64,000 bases of DNA from NCBI GenBank assembly GCA_946811695.1, contig OX328123.1, forward strand, positions 45,351,017-45,415,016. The letters are read 5' to 3'. The notes below the pieces were generated by a model that made no database searches, was not told where the DNA came from, and saw only the letters and a list, made by a program, of their open reading frames with translations. Both the position numbers and the translations under genes were made by a program. Below, one piece after another: positions 1-12,839 of this stretch (its first letter is position 1; the number at the start of each line of letters is the position of its first letter). The DNA is from Gonocerus acuteangulatus. Lineage: Eukaryota; Arthropoda; Insecta; Hemiptera; Coreidae.

Positions 1-345
1 CCCCGGGATCTACTAACGTAGTGAAGTGTCGTGAAGTGCTCAAAAGTCAGTGTGATTGTAATAATGATAATTGAGAGTGATATCGATGGATATTTTCTCT
101 CCTCGTGATATCACAGGCCACGCCTCATTCGCCTCCAATCCTCCCTGCTAGTCGCAGGGTGTGGTTGGATGGCGTAAGGTAACTCCAGGTCATCCTAGAA
201 TCCTTCCTAAAGGAAGGTATTCGGTTGACAACTGGTGGCACCTGAGGCGTGGTCAAGCTATACCTATACCTATGTCAAATTACATAATACATATACTGTA
301 GATTGTAATATTTCTGTAAATAAATAAAAATAAATAAAAAAAAAT
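1..345 (+). repeat. Possible 3' end of a non-LTR retrotransposon
   Basis: A relatively GC-rich block (about 110-255) is followed by an AT-rich run with repeated taaa-type units and an A stretch ending near 345. That layout resembles the 3' untranslated end and tail of a truncated LINE. No reverse transcriptase reading frame is present, and no target duplication can be assessed because the element meets the window edge. Confidence 0.3.
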
Positions 346-904
346 TTCCTGACATTTTCTTGATATTTCTTACCAGCGTTACTCCTCAATGGGCAGGATC
401 TGAGATTTTCGGGTTTTAGAAATACTTCCTTATTTAACCAGATTTCTATTCATGTATCACAACCCTCTGTTATTGAGGTATGTGAACGATTTAGGAACAA
501 AAGTTTAAAAAAAAACATGGATCTCTGAAAAGAAAATTAAATTTTTTTCTTCAGTTTACCAGAACCCCGACCACACATTAACCTGAAAAATAATTATTTT
601 TACCAAGATAACCTATTTGAACACATTTTTAGAGGTATTTATAATTAGAAAACAAATGTTTTGCCATGAATTGATACTGATGGCTACGCTTGTGAACCAC
701 CCTGGAATTCTCGTGAACCCATGTGTGTTTGTTGTAGTAATTAAATATTCCATCCCTAATAAATAAGATAAGAAAAAAACCCAATAAAACGGCGTTTTCT
801 CCCTTATGTGTGAGATTTCGAAAAATCGTCATAGAACATTTTTTGTTCCCCTAAAGATCCTCTATCATCCCCCCACAATATGACTAGACATTTACGGGAC
901 ACCC

Positions 905-1065
905 TGTATATACAAATTTGAACCACCGTTATTTTCGTTCTCTAGGGGTTCTGAAACGCAAAATTTTCTAGTTCTTCTGGATTGCGTCATGAGGTCAACC
1001 TTATAAGCGGGGTTCCTCCCTATGAAGGGAGGGAGGAACCGCGCTAAGAAAAACCCTGGAGTACC
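905..1065 (+). repeat. Family H repeat, 3' end fragment
   Basis: This matches the 3' ends at 31577-31680 and 59016-59160: gaaccaccgttattttcg, a ctctaggggttctgaaacgc block, then a terminal hairpin (ggttcctccct, then agggaggaacc) followed by gcgctaa. A short tatata tract sits at its left border, where the other copies carry long AT microsatellites. The hairpin followed by CTAA resembles a Helitron 3' terminus, but that class assignment is inference. Confidence 0.65.
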
Positions 1066-1158
1066 ATGATCAGTTTTTTTTTTCAATTTTTGATTGATTG
1101 TACGTTTTTTTTACTATGCTCTTAGTGCTTGAATTATCTTTGTCTTCGAGAAAATAAA

Positions 1159-1311
1159 GCAAGCCTCCTTAGGGCTACATAATTTAAATAAAATTACCTT
1201 GAATGCATTGCAAGCCTCCTTTGGGCTATTTAATTTAAACAAAAATACCTTGAATGCAATGCAAGCCTCCTTTGGGCTATGTTTTTAAACAAAAATACCT
1301 TGAATTTTCCA
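1159..1311 (+). repeat. 51-bp tandem repeat, three copies
   Basis: Three units start at 1159, 1210 and 1261, each beginning gcaagcctcctt and ending with a taccttgaat segment. Units 2 and 3 are nearly identical and the first is more diverged. The array is non-coding. Confidence 0.8.
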
Positions 1312-2539
1312 TATAAAATGTCTCTGTTTTTTCTTTATAAGAATCTGCGCCAACAAAAAAAAGATATTGCAAATTTTCTCCGCAGGAGTTTGTAGGCAAC
1401 TTAATTTGTTTAATTGATTGTAAAGCAATAAATGAGTTAAAATGGCACTATCATATTTCAAAATGGCAAGGTCATTTCTTTTTATTATATTTGACCATTT
1501 TTCTTAAAGAAATGGAGAGAAACACAGTTGCAGAGGAACTGGTAGTTTCTTGCACATTACAAGAGGAAGTAACCGGTGTACCAGATTTATGTGAAAGCTC
1601 GAATTCAAAGGATCTCATGCGTTGGGACTGCTACTTGTTTGTATTATTAATGTACTTGAATAACTGATGTAGAATTTATGTTGAGGAGGGAAATATTTAG
1701 TTCAATAGATGAGCAGGGAGATTTAGTATTTTTTTATTGATTTATCGATTGCCAATATAATTTAAATAGTTGAGGCGATGACTTTCAAAATGGGTTAAGT
1801 CCATTTTGTCATAAAATTAATTTCTTTTCTAAAAACTTTCTTTTTCCTTACAGCAAAAACTTTTTTTGGGAGGGGGATTCAATAAATCTCACCAAAAATA
1901 AGGAAATTAATGTTATTTTGGCCTCGTAAGTATTAATTTCCTAAACAAATTATACTAGCTTAGACGTTTCTTGTATCCCCTGAACAGTTTTACGATTTTT
2001 TACAATTTTTGATCTCTCATCTGATAGATCTCTTTGTACCGTTACCTATGACATGTTACTATAAAAACCATATAACTCAAAACACATGCTAAATGATGTG
2101 CTTCTATACAAATGTGCTCGAATTGCTCGGAAATTGAACACGAAGGCCCTTGTAGTAGAATAAAGTGAGCCCAATTGCAAACAGTTATCATTTATTAGAT
2201 AATGAGCAAATTTTTATCCAAAATGACATTTGAGAAACTATTTTACAATGAATCCAAGAGGCGGCTTTCAGCCAGGATACGCCAAAAAATTAATACAAAA
2301 TAAAAACCCAGAGTTTTAAAGAACATCAACATTAGAGAGGATTAGAAAAGCTAAATCAATTGCACAGCCTACAATAATCACTCAAAATAAAATACCTTTT
2401 TATTTTACTCATAATTTTAAAATAAAAAGTTTATTTTTATTTTAATATTATTAAGATTCCTTCGAAATATTACTTTCAAAAATCGACCACTGTAGAAAGC
2501 CGAATCATCAATAATAATAGTGAAGAAACCTCAAAAAGT

Positions 2540-3085
2540 GATACAACTAGTTTTCATAACTATTCTTTAGTTAGGGTATTCAAAAACGATTTTTGCTGTT
2601 GAGTCTTGTTCCAGACGTTTGAAGTTAAGCTAAACCATGTTCTTTAAATTTTGGTTGCGTTTAGAGTTAGGAAAATATAATGCAGGCTATAGACGATTCA
2701 GGCAGGCCTGTGAGTTAGACCTGAACAGTCCGCCTGAAAGCCGGTCGCCTGAATGTGTATATATACCGGCCACCTGAACAGTCTTAAATGTCAGACCGGC
2801 CGGAATAGATACACATTCAGGCGACCGGCTTTCAGGGGGACTGTTCAGGCCTAACTGACCGTGTGTAGCCTGCTTTATAAAAGAAATGTATTAACAGACA
2901 TGGAAAGTTTTTGGATCTTGGAATATTTTCTAAAGTATCTCAAAAACTGTGAGGAATGTGACCATTCGAAGACTACTTACTAAATTGTCTAGAAAATTGT
3001 CCTGAAGTAATTTACCGTGAGACGATATCAATCGGAGAAATATGTGCTTAATAATTCGAGAGTTTTCGTTGCTTTGAACGGGCAT
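2540..3085 (-). repeat. Family H repeat, reverse copy split by a MITE
   Basis: Read on the minus strand this follows the same order as the copies at 30.9-31.2 kb and 58.2-58.5 kb: an 'atttctccgattgacatc'-like block, a damaged 'gaatggt' block, 'acatgaaaag', then 'actccaaacgtaacc'. It is interrupted at 2682-2873 by a small inverted-repeat element. Confidence 0.6.
2682..2873. mobile_element. 192-bp MITE with long inverted arms
   Basis: The ends are GCAGGCTA and TAGCCTGC. Almost the whole element folds on itself through gaacagtcc, cctgaaagccggtcgcctga and the complementary sequence in the right arm. It interrupts a family H copy whose uninterrupted relatives allow the empty site to be inferred. 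TATAA on both sides (2676-2680 and 2876-2880) may be the target duplication, but one or two extra T residues leave this uncertain. Confidence 0.7.
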
Positions 3086-4937
3086 TGGGTTTTAATTCAT
3101 CAGTCTCTTATTGCTTGCTGTTTTTTAACTGATTTTAGCAGTAATATTAATTTGCCAGTAAAACGAGATAATTAAAATGAGAATCAATTTTTGGCTGTTT
3201 GTCATAGATCTATCCACATCTTTTTTTTTCTTCAATTTATTTTAAGAGCTTTGCTCTTTTTAAAATACATAAAATACAGTTTTATACAAAAATACAAACT
3301 TATGGAACTAAATACAACAAAAGTGTTAAGGGAACATAAAACAAAATTTGGTAGATTTGTGTGCAGAAATAAGAGCTAAACATTATTTACAGTATTGCTA
3401 TTTACACTATAGTTACTATATATACATAACATATGACTAAAACAACTAACATTAATTAATGGGTCATGGAAGACACTAAATTTTTTAGGCCTTCCTTTAA
3501 TGGCCAAGTAAAATTGAATAGTAATAAATTAATTGACATGTCGTGTTATGAAAAAAAAGAGAGAAAAAAAAGTAATAGAGAAGTACTAGGTATGGATGTG
3601 TAGAGCACAAGTCAAAGAAGCCGAGAAAGCAATTTTCGCAATTTTTTTTAAGGTGCATCGATGTTAAAATAGTTATTTTCTCTTTACTATATTGAAGAAG
3701 TATGTTTTTAAGGCTGGTCAGATGTTTCTGAGTGGAAGATAATTAAGGCCTTTCAAACAATAATTTATTAACACAAGAATAGGAAAAGCATGAGTTTCGA
3801 AAGTCGTTTGATGCAGAAAAGCGAAAGATAAAAGAGAAAAATGTCTGCATAGGGAAAATTCTGTTGAACATTTAAAAATATTCCACCTCCAGCTGTTAAG
3901 ATAAAAACGGACGCGACTTAATAAATACGAGAGGAATAAATTTTCAAGGGAGCAAAACTGATACGCCTTCTCATTCAAGCGACTTTTTTTTTCATTTTTT
4001 CAAATGCTTGCGCGAAGGCGTTTGTTAAAGACAAACAATATTATGCAATTATTGTATAAAGGAACATTTCAGATTCAGTCATTTATATGTGTCTAACTTC
4101 CACGAAACAGGGAAAAATTACTTAGAGCATTACTTATTAGTACATATAGGGTATGACAGTGTTGATTTGAACAAACTAGCCTTGATTGACAAGCCTGATG
4201 AGACAGAAAAGGTGAATTGGGTAACACTATGTTAAAAACATTAAAGTAAATATTGGAAACCCGTATACTGAAAGGAAACAAACATTTGTTATATTGTAAT
4301 AACGGTTTATACTTAGTTAAAAAAATAAATTATATGACAGATTATAACTATAGAAATTTGTATATCTGTGAGAGGTTCTGAGTCTTCTATTTATAAACTA
4401 AATTACGCTTTTGAAGTTTATTAATGAAGTTACAGGATAAATTTAAATCATTGACGACAGAAAAGTAGTAATCTTTACCATTGTAATAAATGAAGTCGTA
4501 TTTAACTGAATCCCACTATGGAACACGTGATTTTTCTAATTTTATTCACAATAAATAAACTGCAGACCTGTACAGGTACGATAAAACGTTTAAAATTTAG
4601 CTCTTAATTATTTAAAGAGCTAATTGAATCGTTGCATTGTCTCATTACCCCCCCCCCCACCTCTGACAAAAAAAGAATTATAATAGGAACTGAGCGTGGC
4701 TTTTCCCTCAGCAAAATTTTTCCAGTAGTTACTTATTTAGATTTGTAAATTATTTATTGAGGGTAATAAGCGAAAACATTTTTTTTTTTTTTATTTTTAT
4801 TTAATTTTTCTCTATGAAATTTTCTTGCAGAACTACATTTCCCGGACTATGGATTTCTTTTATTGATGTGTTCCCCTTTCTTACAATAAGGGGGTTACAG
4901 CGATGAACGAAATTTCAACAAAAGTTGGAAAATGTCA

Positions 4938-5665
4938 TGTAGCCAAAGAGAGGAAACCCGCTTATGAGGTTGATCTCATGACGCAAATTTTGACTAGAAA
5001 ATTTCATTTTTCAGAACCCATAAATCAGCAAATGAACAGTAGTTGAAATGGTTCGCTCTCTCACAGGCTCAAAAATGGTCCGATTTTGATAAGAAGTACT
5101 TTTTCTATTTAAGAAGGTTAAAGTCGCTAACCAGCAGAAACCGCCTAATGGAACACGTTTTTTAGCGAAATTCGTGCGAAAAAAATCTTCCTGGTACACT
5201 TTTTAGGAGGTTCTCTAACGTTGGAAAACTGTAAAAACTGTTTTTTATCACTACGTTTTGGTTTGTGTGCTTAGTTATCATGGTTTCAGTTAAAATATTT
5301 TCTCCATGTTTGAAATTCATCCAAACTAAGATTTTTAAATTGTGGTTATCATTGGAGTTAAGGAAGAATTATAAAAAAAAAATACATCTTATTAACAGAC
5401 ATGAATGTCTGTGTAAATGTAAGGTGCACATCGCATATATAGCGTAACACCAAAATAAAATAAATAAATAAAAAAAAAAAACAGACATGAAAAGTTTAGT
5501 GATCCTCGTATATTGTCCTTATTGTAACGGTAGGAAAATCGTGATAAGTGAAAGGTAACCATTCGAAAGAATACCAAATTCTCTACAGAAAAGATTTTGA
5601 AGCAGTCGTCGATGGGGCGATGTCAGTCCGAGAAATAAGTGCCCAAAGGCTTGAAAGTGTTAATT
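4938..5665 (-). repeat. Family H repeat, reverse copy
   Basis: The minus strand reproduces the family H order: cell-wall-to-wall blocks seen at 58.2-59.1 kb, including a 'gaccatttttgagcc' segment, 'gaacttgacctt'-like sequence, the gggttctgaaa block and the 'aatgaggtcaacc' end. The terminal hairpin is degraded. Short reading frames here lie wholly inside the repeat. Confidence 0.6.
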
Positions 5666-6188
5666 TTGTTTTTTAGAATGGGTTTTTGTCTCTGTTTTCC
5701 TCATTTTTTAATAGTTTTTTTATTTGAAAGTGCTTTTAACATTAAAATGAGTATTTTAGTATAGGTAATACAACGAGAAACGTATTGGTAATCGCGTTTT
5801 CCAAGAGCGAATGTTGAGAAACAAGATGGAGTAATTTCCGCTTAGAATACTGTGAGTTTCGGTTTGTCACGCCTAAAATGATTATATGTTTTTCACAAAA
5901 GATCAAAGCTTACCAATGACTCATCCCATTCTTTTACTAATGAAAGTAGCAATATGGTTGGAAACGAGCTAAGATGACGCAGATTTTGCGAATCCGACGT
6001 TTTTTCAAGTCAATTTTCAAGTCAAGTAAATTGAGTAGAGACGATGTCCTCCAAACCTGCGAGGTGAAGGTTCTTTACCAGAGCGGACGTGCGTGTTGTG
6101 TAATGCAAAAACTAGATAATGATAGGTCTATTACCCCTGAATGTTTGATGAACTACACCAACCCGGAAAGTTGAACTAGTAGTCAGAG

Positions 6189-6320
6189 ATGGATCGTTGG
6201 AGAGATAAGACAGCAGTGGTGACAGGAGCCAGCGAGGGTATTGGTGCAGCTATAGTACGAAGGTTGGCTAAGGATGGTATGAAGGTAGCTGCTTTAGCGA
6301 GGAGGCCCGAGTTGTTGGAG
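6189..6320 (+). CDS. SDR gene 1, coding exon 1
   Basis: This encodes residues 1-44, starting MDRW and containing TGASEGIG. It ends in phase 0 at the donor GAG|gtaagc. Thirty-six of 44 residues match exon 1 of gene 2. Confidence 0.93.
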
Positions 6321-9300
6321 GTAAGCAATTGTGTTTCATTGGCCTACTATAATCATTCTTAAAAACATACACCAATGCACCATATTGGATATCAAAAGAT
6401 AGAAAAACAATGCTATCGGATGAGGTCTGTTAGCGACATGGGCGTATATAAGGGGGGGGGGGCTGAGGGGGCTCCAGCCCCCCCACGAAATTTTGATTTG
6501 ATGGTAAAAATGTGTCATAAAACCCTTAAAAATAAATTAAATAAGATCACTTAGTTCATAAAAAATATTTTATTTATATTGTAATAACGTTTTAGTTGCC
6601 TAAAACTATTAAAAGTTGTAAATTGTTGGTATTCCATACCACGGAACTGGTTCCAGCCCCCCCCCCTGAAATTTTGCCAGCCCCTCCCGAAATTATTTTC
6701 TATATACGCCCATGGTTAGGGACCGAATAACGTAACCTGAATCGTAGCGATTGACTTATAGCAAGGCCTACCTTTCTAAACATCCGTAGAGGAGAAGGGA
6801 ATATTTTTAGCGAGCTCATAGATGAAAAGACTCAATCATCGTAATAGAGGGCATACTCCTCTAGAGGACCGTCATTCGGTCCTGAGAGACCGAACAATGT
6901 TAATCATGATTAAGATAACCAATTCACCGAATACTGTCGGTTCCGTTGCTAATTTCATCCATCTCTGGCCGAACCTTATGCTTAGTTTACCTGAGATTTG
7001 TACTTGTCATTAGAGCTTGCACTTGTACCTCCGTGTAAACAGGTTCTTTTTTAATGACAAGTGATAAGTTTGTAAACTCTGCAAGTGCAAATAATAGGAA
7101 TGGATTTTACTTACTAAGCAGGAAGTAAGCTCCCTCGCCACTTCAAACCAATTCTCCAATTCGCCAACCTGCCAATTTTACTAGGCATTTAGGGAGACGG
7201 AACCTCGCTAAAAAGAGGACCCTACTCCACCATGTATGTTTATGAGCTAATGGTCTTGATACGGGGAGTGTCATAGGCTAGGTCAATTTCCTTGTGGGAA
7301 ATAGCTTGTATCATGGATATGTCTAAGGGGGGTATAATGAGTTATCCACACAATTTCTTATTCCTCTGGAAGAGGGCCCATTATTTATTGTCCATTAGTA
7401 ATGCTTAATGTTACGCTGTAACTAACTCCACTGATTTAATCTCCAATGATTTTACGTCATAACCTTTGAAAATTTCGCAGTTTCGACAGTACGGTAACCA
7501 CCAAAAAGGTTAGTGGCCAAAGGAAAGGAACCATCATCCGCTCGTAGCTGAAGCGGTACAGTTTTAGCTTAGACAAATCCATGTCAAAAAGGAGTACCAC
7601 GGTGTAGAACGTCCTCGACAGTTACTCTTGTAAATTCTCAAACTCCTTCTGTACCACCGAAGTTGGAACACTTCAAGCCTTTTAAGCTTGAATATTTTTA
7701 AAGCCGTTGATTAAACACACATTAGCAGTATCGACGACATTTAATATGTAGTTAAACCTAAGCGAAGATTTAAATCATTCGTGTACCAGAAAAGAGTATT
7801 TTTTTCACATATGCCTGGCGTGCAATTTTTATTCGGTTATTGATCTTATTTCAGGCCTTTTAACTGTACTCAGTCTACTTAGAAAATATTCCTTGATCTT
7901 TCGAGTGTCCATTAGCTTATATTTGTTCTTCAGTAACTGAAATATACAACAAAAAGGAAGGAGGATTAAAAAGTATGATGATCTTAAAATTTAATTTACC
8001 GAAGTTAAATAGACGTCTGATTTTTCTTAGATTTAAATGATTCTGGAATAAGAATACATTTTTTTTAGGCTCTTGAGACAGAAATTAAATCCCTTGATGT
8101 TAGAGGTTCAGTTAGAGGATATGTATGCGATGTACAATCTGAAAGTAGCGTCATGTCAGCATTTAGGAGTATCGAAGAGAAGGAAGGTCCAATCAGCCTT
8201 CTTGTTAACAACGCAGGAATTTTCAGGAGAATCGTACCCACAGGTAAGTCCAACAGATAATTTATTAATTTATTTTTAATTCTCTTTTGAGGATAATTTT
8301 TCCCCTAAGTTAGTATGTATGTATAATACATTATACAGTCTAATCAAAGTAATTTCGAACTTGAGGTACCTACCACTGAAAACAAAAAAAATTCTTAAGG
8401 GTTCAAAAATATAAGAATGCCAATAATTAAGGGTGTAAGTAGCATCAAATAAACAAGAGTTTGGTTAAAAGTAAGTAAAACAAGTTTCTTTAAGATATAT
8501 CGGAATCAACATTTTCGTTCTCAACGAAATTGACGAATCTATTTAATCGATCTACCTGGAGGGGGATTTAGACCGGGCTCAAATTACAAATTTTTTCAAA
8601 CCGGACATAATTTCAGTTGTATTGTCACGAAACTCGGTCTAACTCGCGGGTATCTAAATACAAAGATATATTTTAAAAATAAACTAAATCGGTTCATTTG
8701 AGTTTGGGGTTAGCTCTGTATTTAATTTGGCCACCAAACTGCCACTGATATTGGTTGTTACTTACATCCCCCAAAAAAACATAAATGTGAAATAGAGGCC
8801 AAGTTCCTCCCCCCCCCCTAAAGAAACACTCCCCGCCCCAAAAAGCGAGAAATGTCCCCTCCTAAAACCCCCAAAAAACGCCTTACCATCCTACACTCCA
8901 AAAAAGAAGTACGAGTTGGTGTATTAAGTGTCTACCATATTTTCAACCAAACATATTTGCCAGTACAAGAGATGATACAAGAAAGAAATGTCCAAGTTCA
9001 TTACTTAGAAGACCTATTAGTTACTTACTAAGAACAGTAAAGACACTTCAACTGACCTTTAAAAACAACAATAAAAATACTTATGTCCAGTTACTAAAAT
9101 ATCACTTTCCTCAACCAGGTATATTCTTCAACTAGGCAATGTTTAGTTTTCTCTCTAAAGATAATTTCGGCACAAATAAAACATTGCCAAGTTTAAGAAT
9201 ATACCTGGTTGAGGAAAGTGATATTTTAGTAACTGGACATAAGTATTTTTATTGTTGTTTTTAAAGGTCAGTTGAAGTGTCTTCACTGTTCTTAGTAAGT

Positions 9301-12300
9301 AACTAATAGGTCTTCTAAGTAATGAACTTGGACATTTCTTTCTTGTATTGGCAAATATTTTTGGTTGAAAATATGGTATACACTTAATACACCAACTCAT
9401 ACTACTTTTTTGGAGTGTAGGATGGTAAGGCGTTTTTGGGGGGTTTTAGGAGGGGACATTTCTCGATTTTTGGGGCGGGGAGTGTTTCTTTAGGGGGGGG
9501 GGGAACTTGGCCTTTTTTTCACATTTATGTTTTTTTGGGGATCTCATTACTTTTTTCTAAGTATTAATTAAAACTTAATTGCCGCATACCTACTGGCTTT
9601 TGTTCTTGTTAACAAAGAAGTCAAACCTGTTGTTGTTAAGATGCATCAAAATGTTTCTTAAAACATCAAATATAGGTTCTCCTTGCCAAGACGATTCATT
9701 TGATACCCCACATGATGGGTTTCAGAAGGAATGATGGCTTTCCGATGGAACAAAAAGTACAAAACGTCATAGGTAATATGACACTCCCGTATCAAGACCT
9801 ACCTGTATGACAAGTTTGGTCAAAATAGGCCAAAAGGTGTGGATTTGTATCAGGAACAAACATACAGACAGACAGCTGAAAGACCTTTTTGACCTGGCCT
9901 AGTGCATTCCCCGGACCAAGACCTACCTTTGTGCCAAGTTTGGTCAAAATTGGTCAAACGGTGTGAATTTGTGTAAGGAACAAACATGCAGACAGACCGC
10001 TGATAGAGGATTTTGAACTAGCCATGACACTCCCCGGATCAAGACCGACCTGTGTGTCAAGTTTTGTCAAAATCGGTCAAACGATGTGGATATGTTAATG
10101 AACAAACAGACAGACATACAGCTGATTGACGACTTTGACCTAGCCTGTGGCACTTCCAGGATCAAGACCTACCTGTTTGCCAAGTTTTGTCTAAATCGGC
10201 CAAACGGTGTGTATTTGTATAAGGAACAAACAGACAGACAGACAGCTGACAGACAATTTAACCTAGTTTATGATCCTCCCTGTATCAAGACCCACCTGTG
10301 TCCCAAGTTTGGTCAAAATCGGTCAAACGGTTCATTTGCATAAGGAACAAACATACAGACATACAGGTGGTATAAGATTTTGACCAAGCCTGTATGCGTC
10401 TAAATGTTTCTTAAAACATCAAATATAGGTTCTTCATACCGAGATGATTCATTTGATACCCCACATCATGGATTTCGGACGGAATGATGGGATCCCGAAG
10501 GAAGTAGAAAACTGGCACCACCTGCCCCGGAAGTGGAGTCAACCCCAACTTTTCAGGATTTTTCGATTTTTTCCTTTAATAACACCCTCATATCTATTAT
10601 CCTGCAAAATTTCAGCAGTGCATCATGGGAAGTGCCTTATAATTTTGATGAGTCAGTCAGTGAATGAGTGAGTCCTATAAATCCCGATTTTCGATCGCTT
10701 ATATCTAATAAATTATTCGATGTAGAATTATGAAAATTTCCAGTTTTACTCACATCTGGTAGTATAATACCTGTATAAAATTTCATAACTTTATCTATAC
10801 CTGGTTGAATTTTATGAGAGGGTAAAAATCGGCTCTAAGACCTCCTGTAATATACACACAGTATGCTTAGGCCGGAACTTGGCCTAGCGCACTACCGTGC
10901 GCCTAGATCAGTAGGAAAGCTAAACATGGGTGCTTTTGGTGGACTAAGCTGGTTATTATGACACCCGTTCATTGCCAAAAATAAGAGATTAAAACTACTT
11001 ATTTATTTTATTAAATAAACAAATAAATAAAAACTCGTATATATAGATTATTTTAAGTAAATTATCCAGGAATGCAGTGTACACTTCTCGCCTTCCAAGG
11101 AATGTTCTTAGTTATGCATCCCCTGCGTGATTGGACTAAATATGTGAATTTTTTAAAATCTGAAAGTTCTTAGTTTATTCCGGGATTTTGGTGTCGCCAT
11201 TTACTCGTTAGAAAGAATGAATTCCTGTTTTTTTTACAAACTCGTTTTAACCGTGGACAACAAAATTGAATAATAGCTGCTCCTTGCCAAGGCCACGTTC
11301 TCCGAACAATGTTGGAGAGAGTATAAAAAATGTATTTCCTATTAGATACAGTTCATATTTTTTCGGTTTATAAAGGGTATAGTTATTTATTAACGAGAGT
11401 CCGAGGTCACATTGATCTTAATCTCTTTCCTTTCAACTAAAACCGAAAATATCTGATCATCATTAATTTCTATATATCTATACACCGGAGGTAAAGGACA
11501 CTATGTCCATTTTTTTTTTATTAAATTGACTTAACAACATGTTCTTATTGTGGATTTTTCGAGCCATACAGGACACTATGTCCTGTTCCTATAAATATCG
11601 AAGATAAGGCAGTGGGAAAAGAAATCATGTCCGTTTTCATTAGAGGTAAAAGACACCATGTGGAGAACTTGGTTTTGTTTGACTATGAACGATACTTCCA
11701 ATTACCTATGAATGCCAATAACAATGTGAAAACAGTTTTTTAAACTGTTTCTATAAGTAACGATGAAACAAATTTTAATAGTTCAAGATTATGGAAAATT
11801 GGGTCTCCTTAACAATTACAAATATGTGACATGGTGTCCTTTACCTCCGGACTACAGATATACGGATAAATATATAATATACGAGTGATATATTCAGGTA
11901 TGTGTAAGTTCAAGATGAGGATGGGAGGGTGGGAGGATCAATGCATTCTTGAAGTAACCGGCAGGAGTTGCTCTCCAAAATTGTTTAAAACATTAATTTA
12001 TATTTGCGACGTTTCGAACCTGTATAGGTTCATCTTCAGGATTTTAAATTGACATGTTAAGGTCTACTATAATTTTGATAAATTCATTTAAAGCTACATA
12101 AATTGTGAGAGTAAAACGTTCAATCTGGGTAAGAATCTCATAATTGGTGTAGTGGACAAGTCAGATTCACCGGACGTAAAAAGGTTCCAAACGTCACAAA
12201 TATATGTACCGTGATGTTTTTTTACAACATTGGGGAGCTAGTTACTTCAATAGTTAGGTATATTTTAATTTTGCATTATTTTCATTTAGATTAATTATTT

Positions 12301-12777
12301 TAACCTAAGCAGATATGGATCTGGATGGCATTCGAGACATGATCAACACCAATCTGAACGGTGTTTTATACTGTACAAAGGCAGGAGTTGCATCTATGAG
12401 AATGCATTCCATTGTAGAAGGGCACATTATTAACATAAGCAGGTAAATATGAAGGAAGTTTTAAAAGTTATTTACTTATTAAGAGACTATAATGTGGTGA
12501 TTTGCTAATTAAGTATCAGTGCGGACAAATCTAACAAATACATACCATCTTATAAATAATATCGTCCCTACCATGTCAAACTATCGAATATAAAAAAATC
12601 CCGTTTTTCAGATTCGAGACTTTGCTCTTGGATTGTGGACGATACGGCTTTTCGAAAATTGTCACGACTTAACTCCCTTTAGAATAGCCTATAATGTCTC
12701 AAATAACGTATCGAATAAGACCATTTTTCAATATATTACTTCGTCAATGGATAGAATATGCTCGTTCACTAGTTTTC

Positions 12778-12839
<62 letters not shown>

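Larger units (their letters stand above)
1..6188. other. Repeat-rich DNA upstream of SDR gene 1
   Basis: No gene is supported here. The stretch holds a probable LINE 3' tail (1-345), fragments of a dispersed roughly 1-kb repeat called family H in this annotation, a three-copy tandem repeat and a small MITE. The remaining AT-rich sequence (about 1320-2530, 3090-4930 and 5670-6180) shows only short reading frames with no family features. I see no convincing TATA box in the 150 bases before the gene 1 start codon. Confidence 0.6.
8244..12312 (+). other. SDR gene 1, intron 2 (4069 bp)
   Basis: The intron holds the first fold-back/Helitron-like composite (8767-10906), a MITE (11485-11850) and another inverted-repeat element (about 11952-12256). 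The rest is AT-rich with no coding signal. It ends in aagcag before exon 3. Confidence 0.85.
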
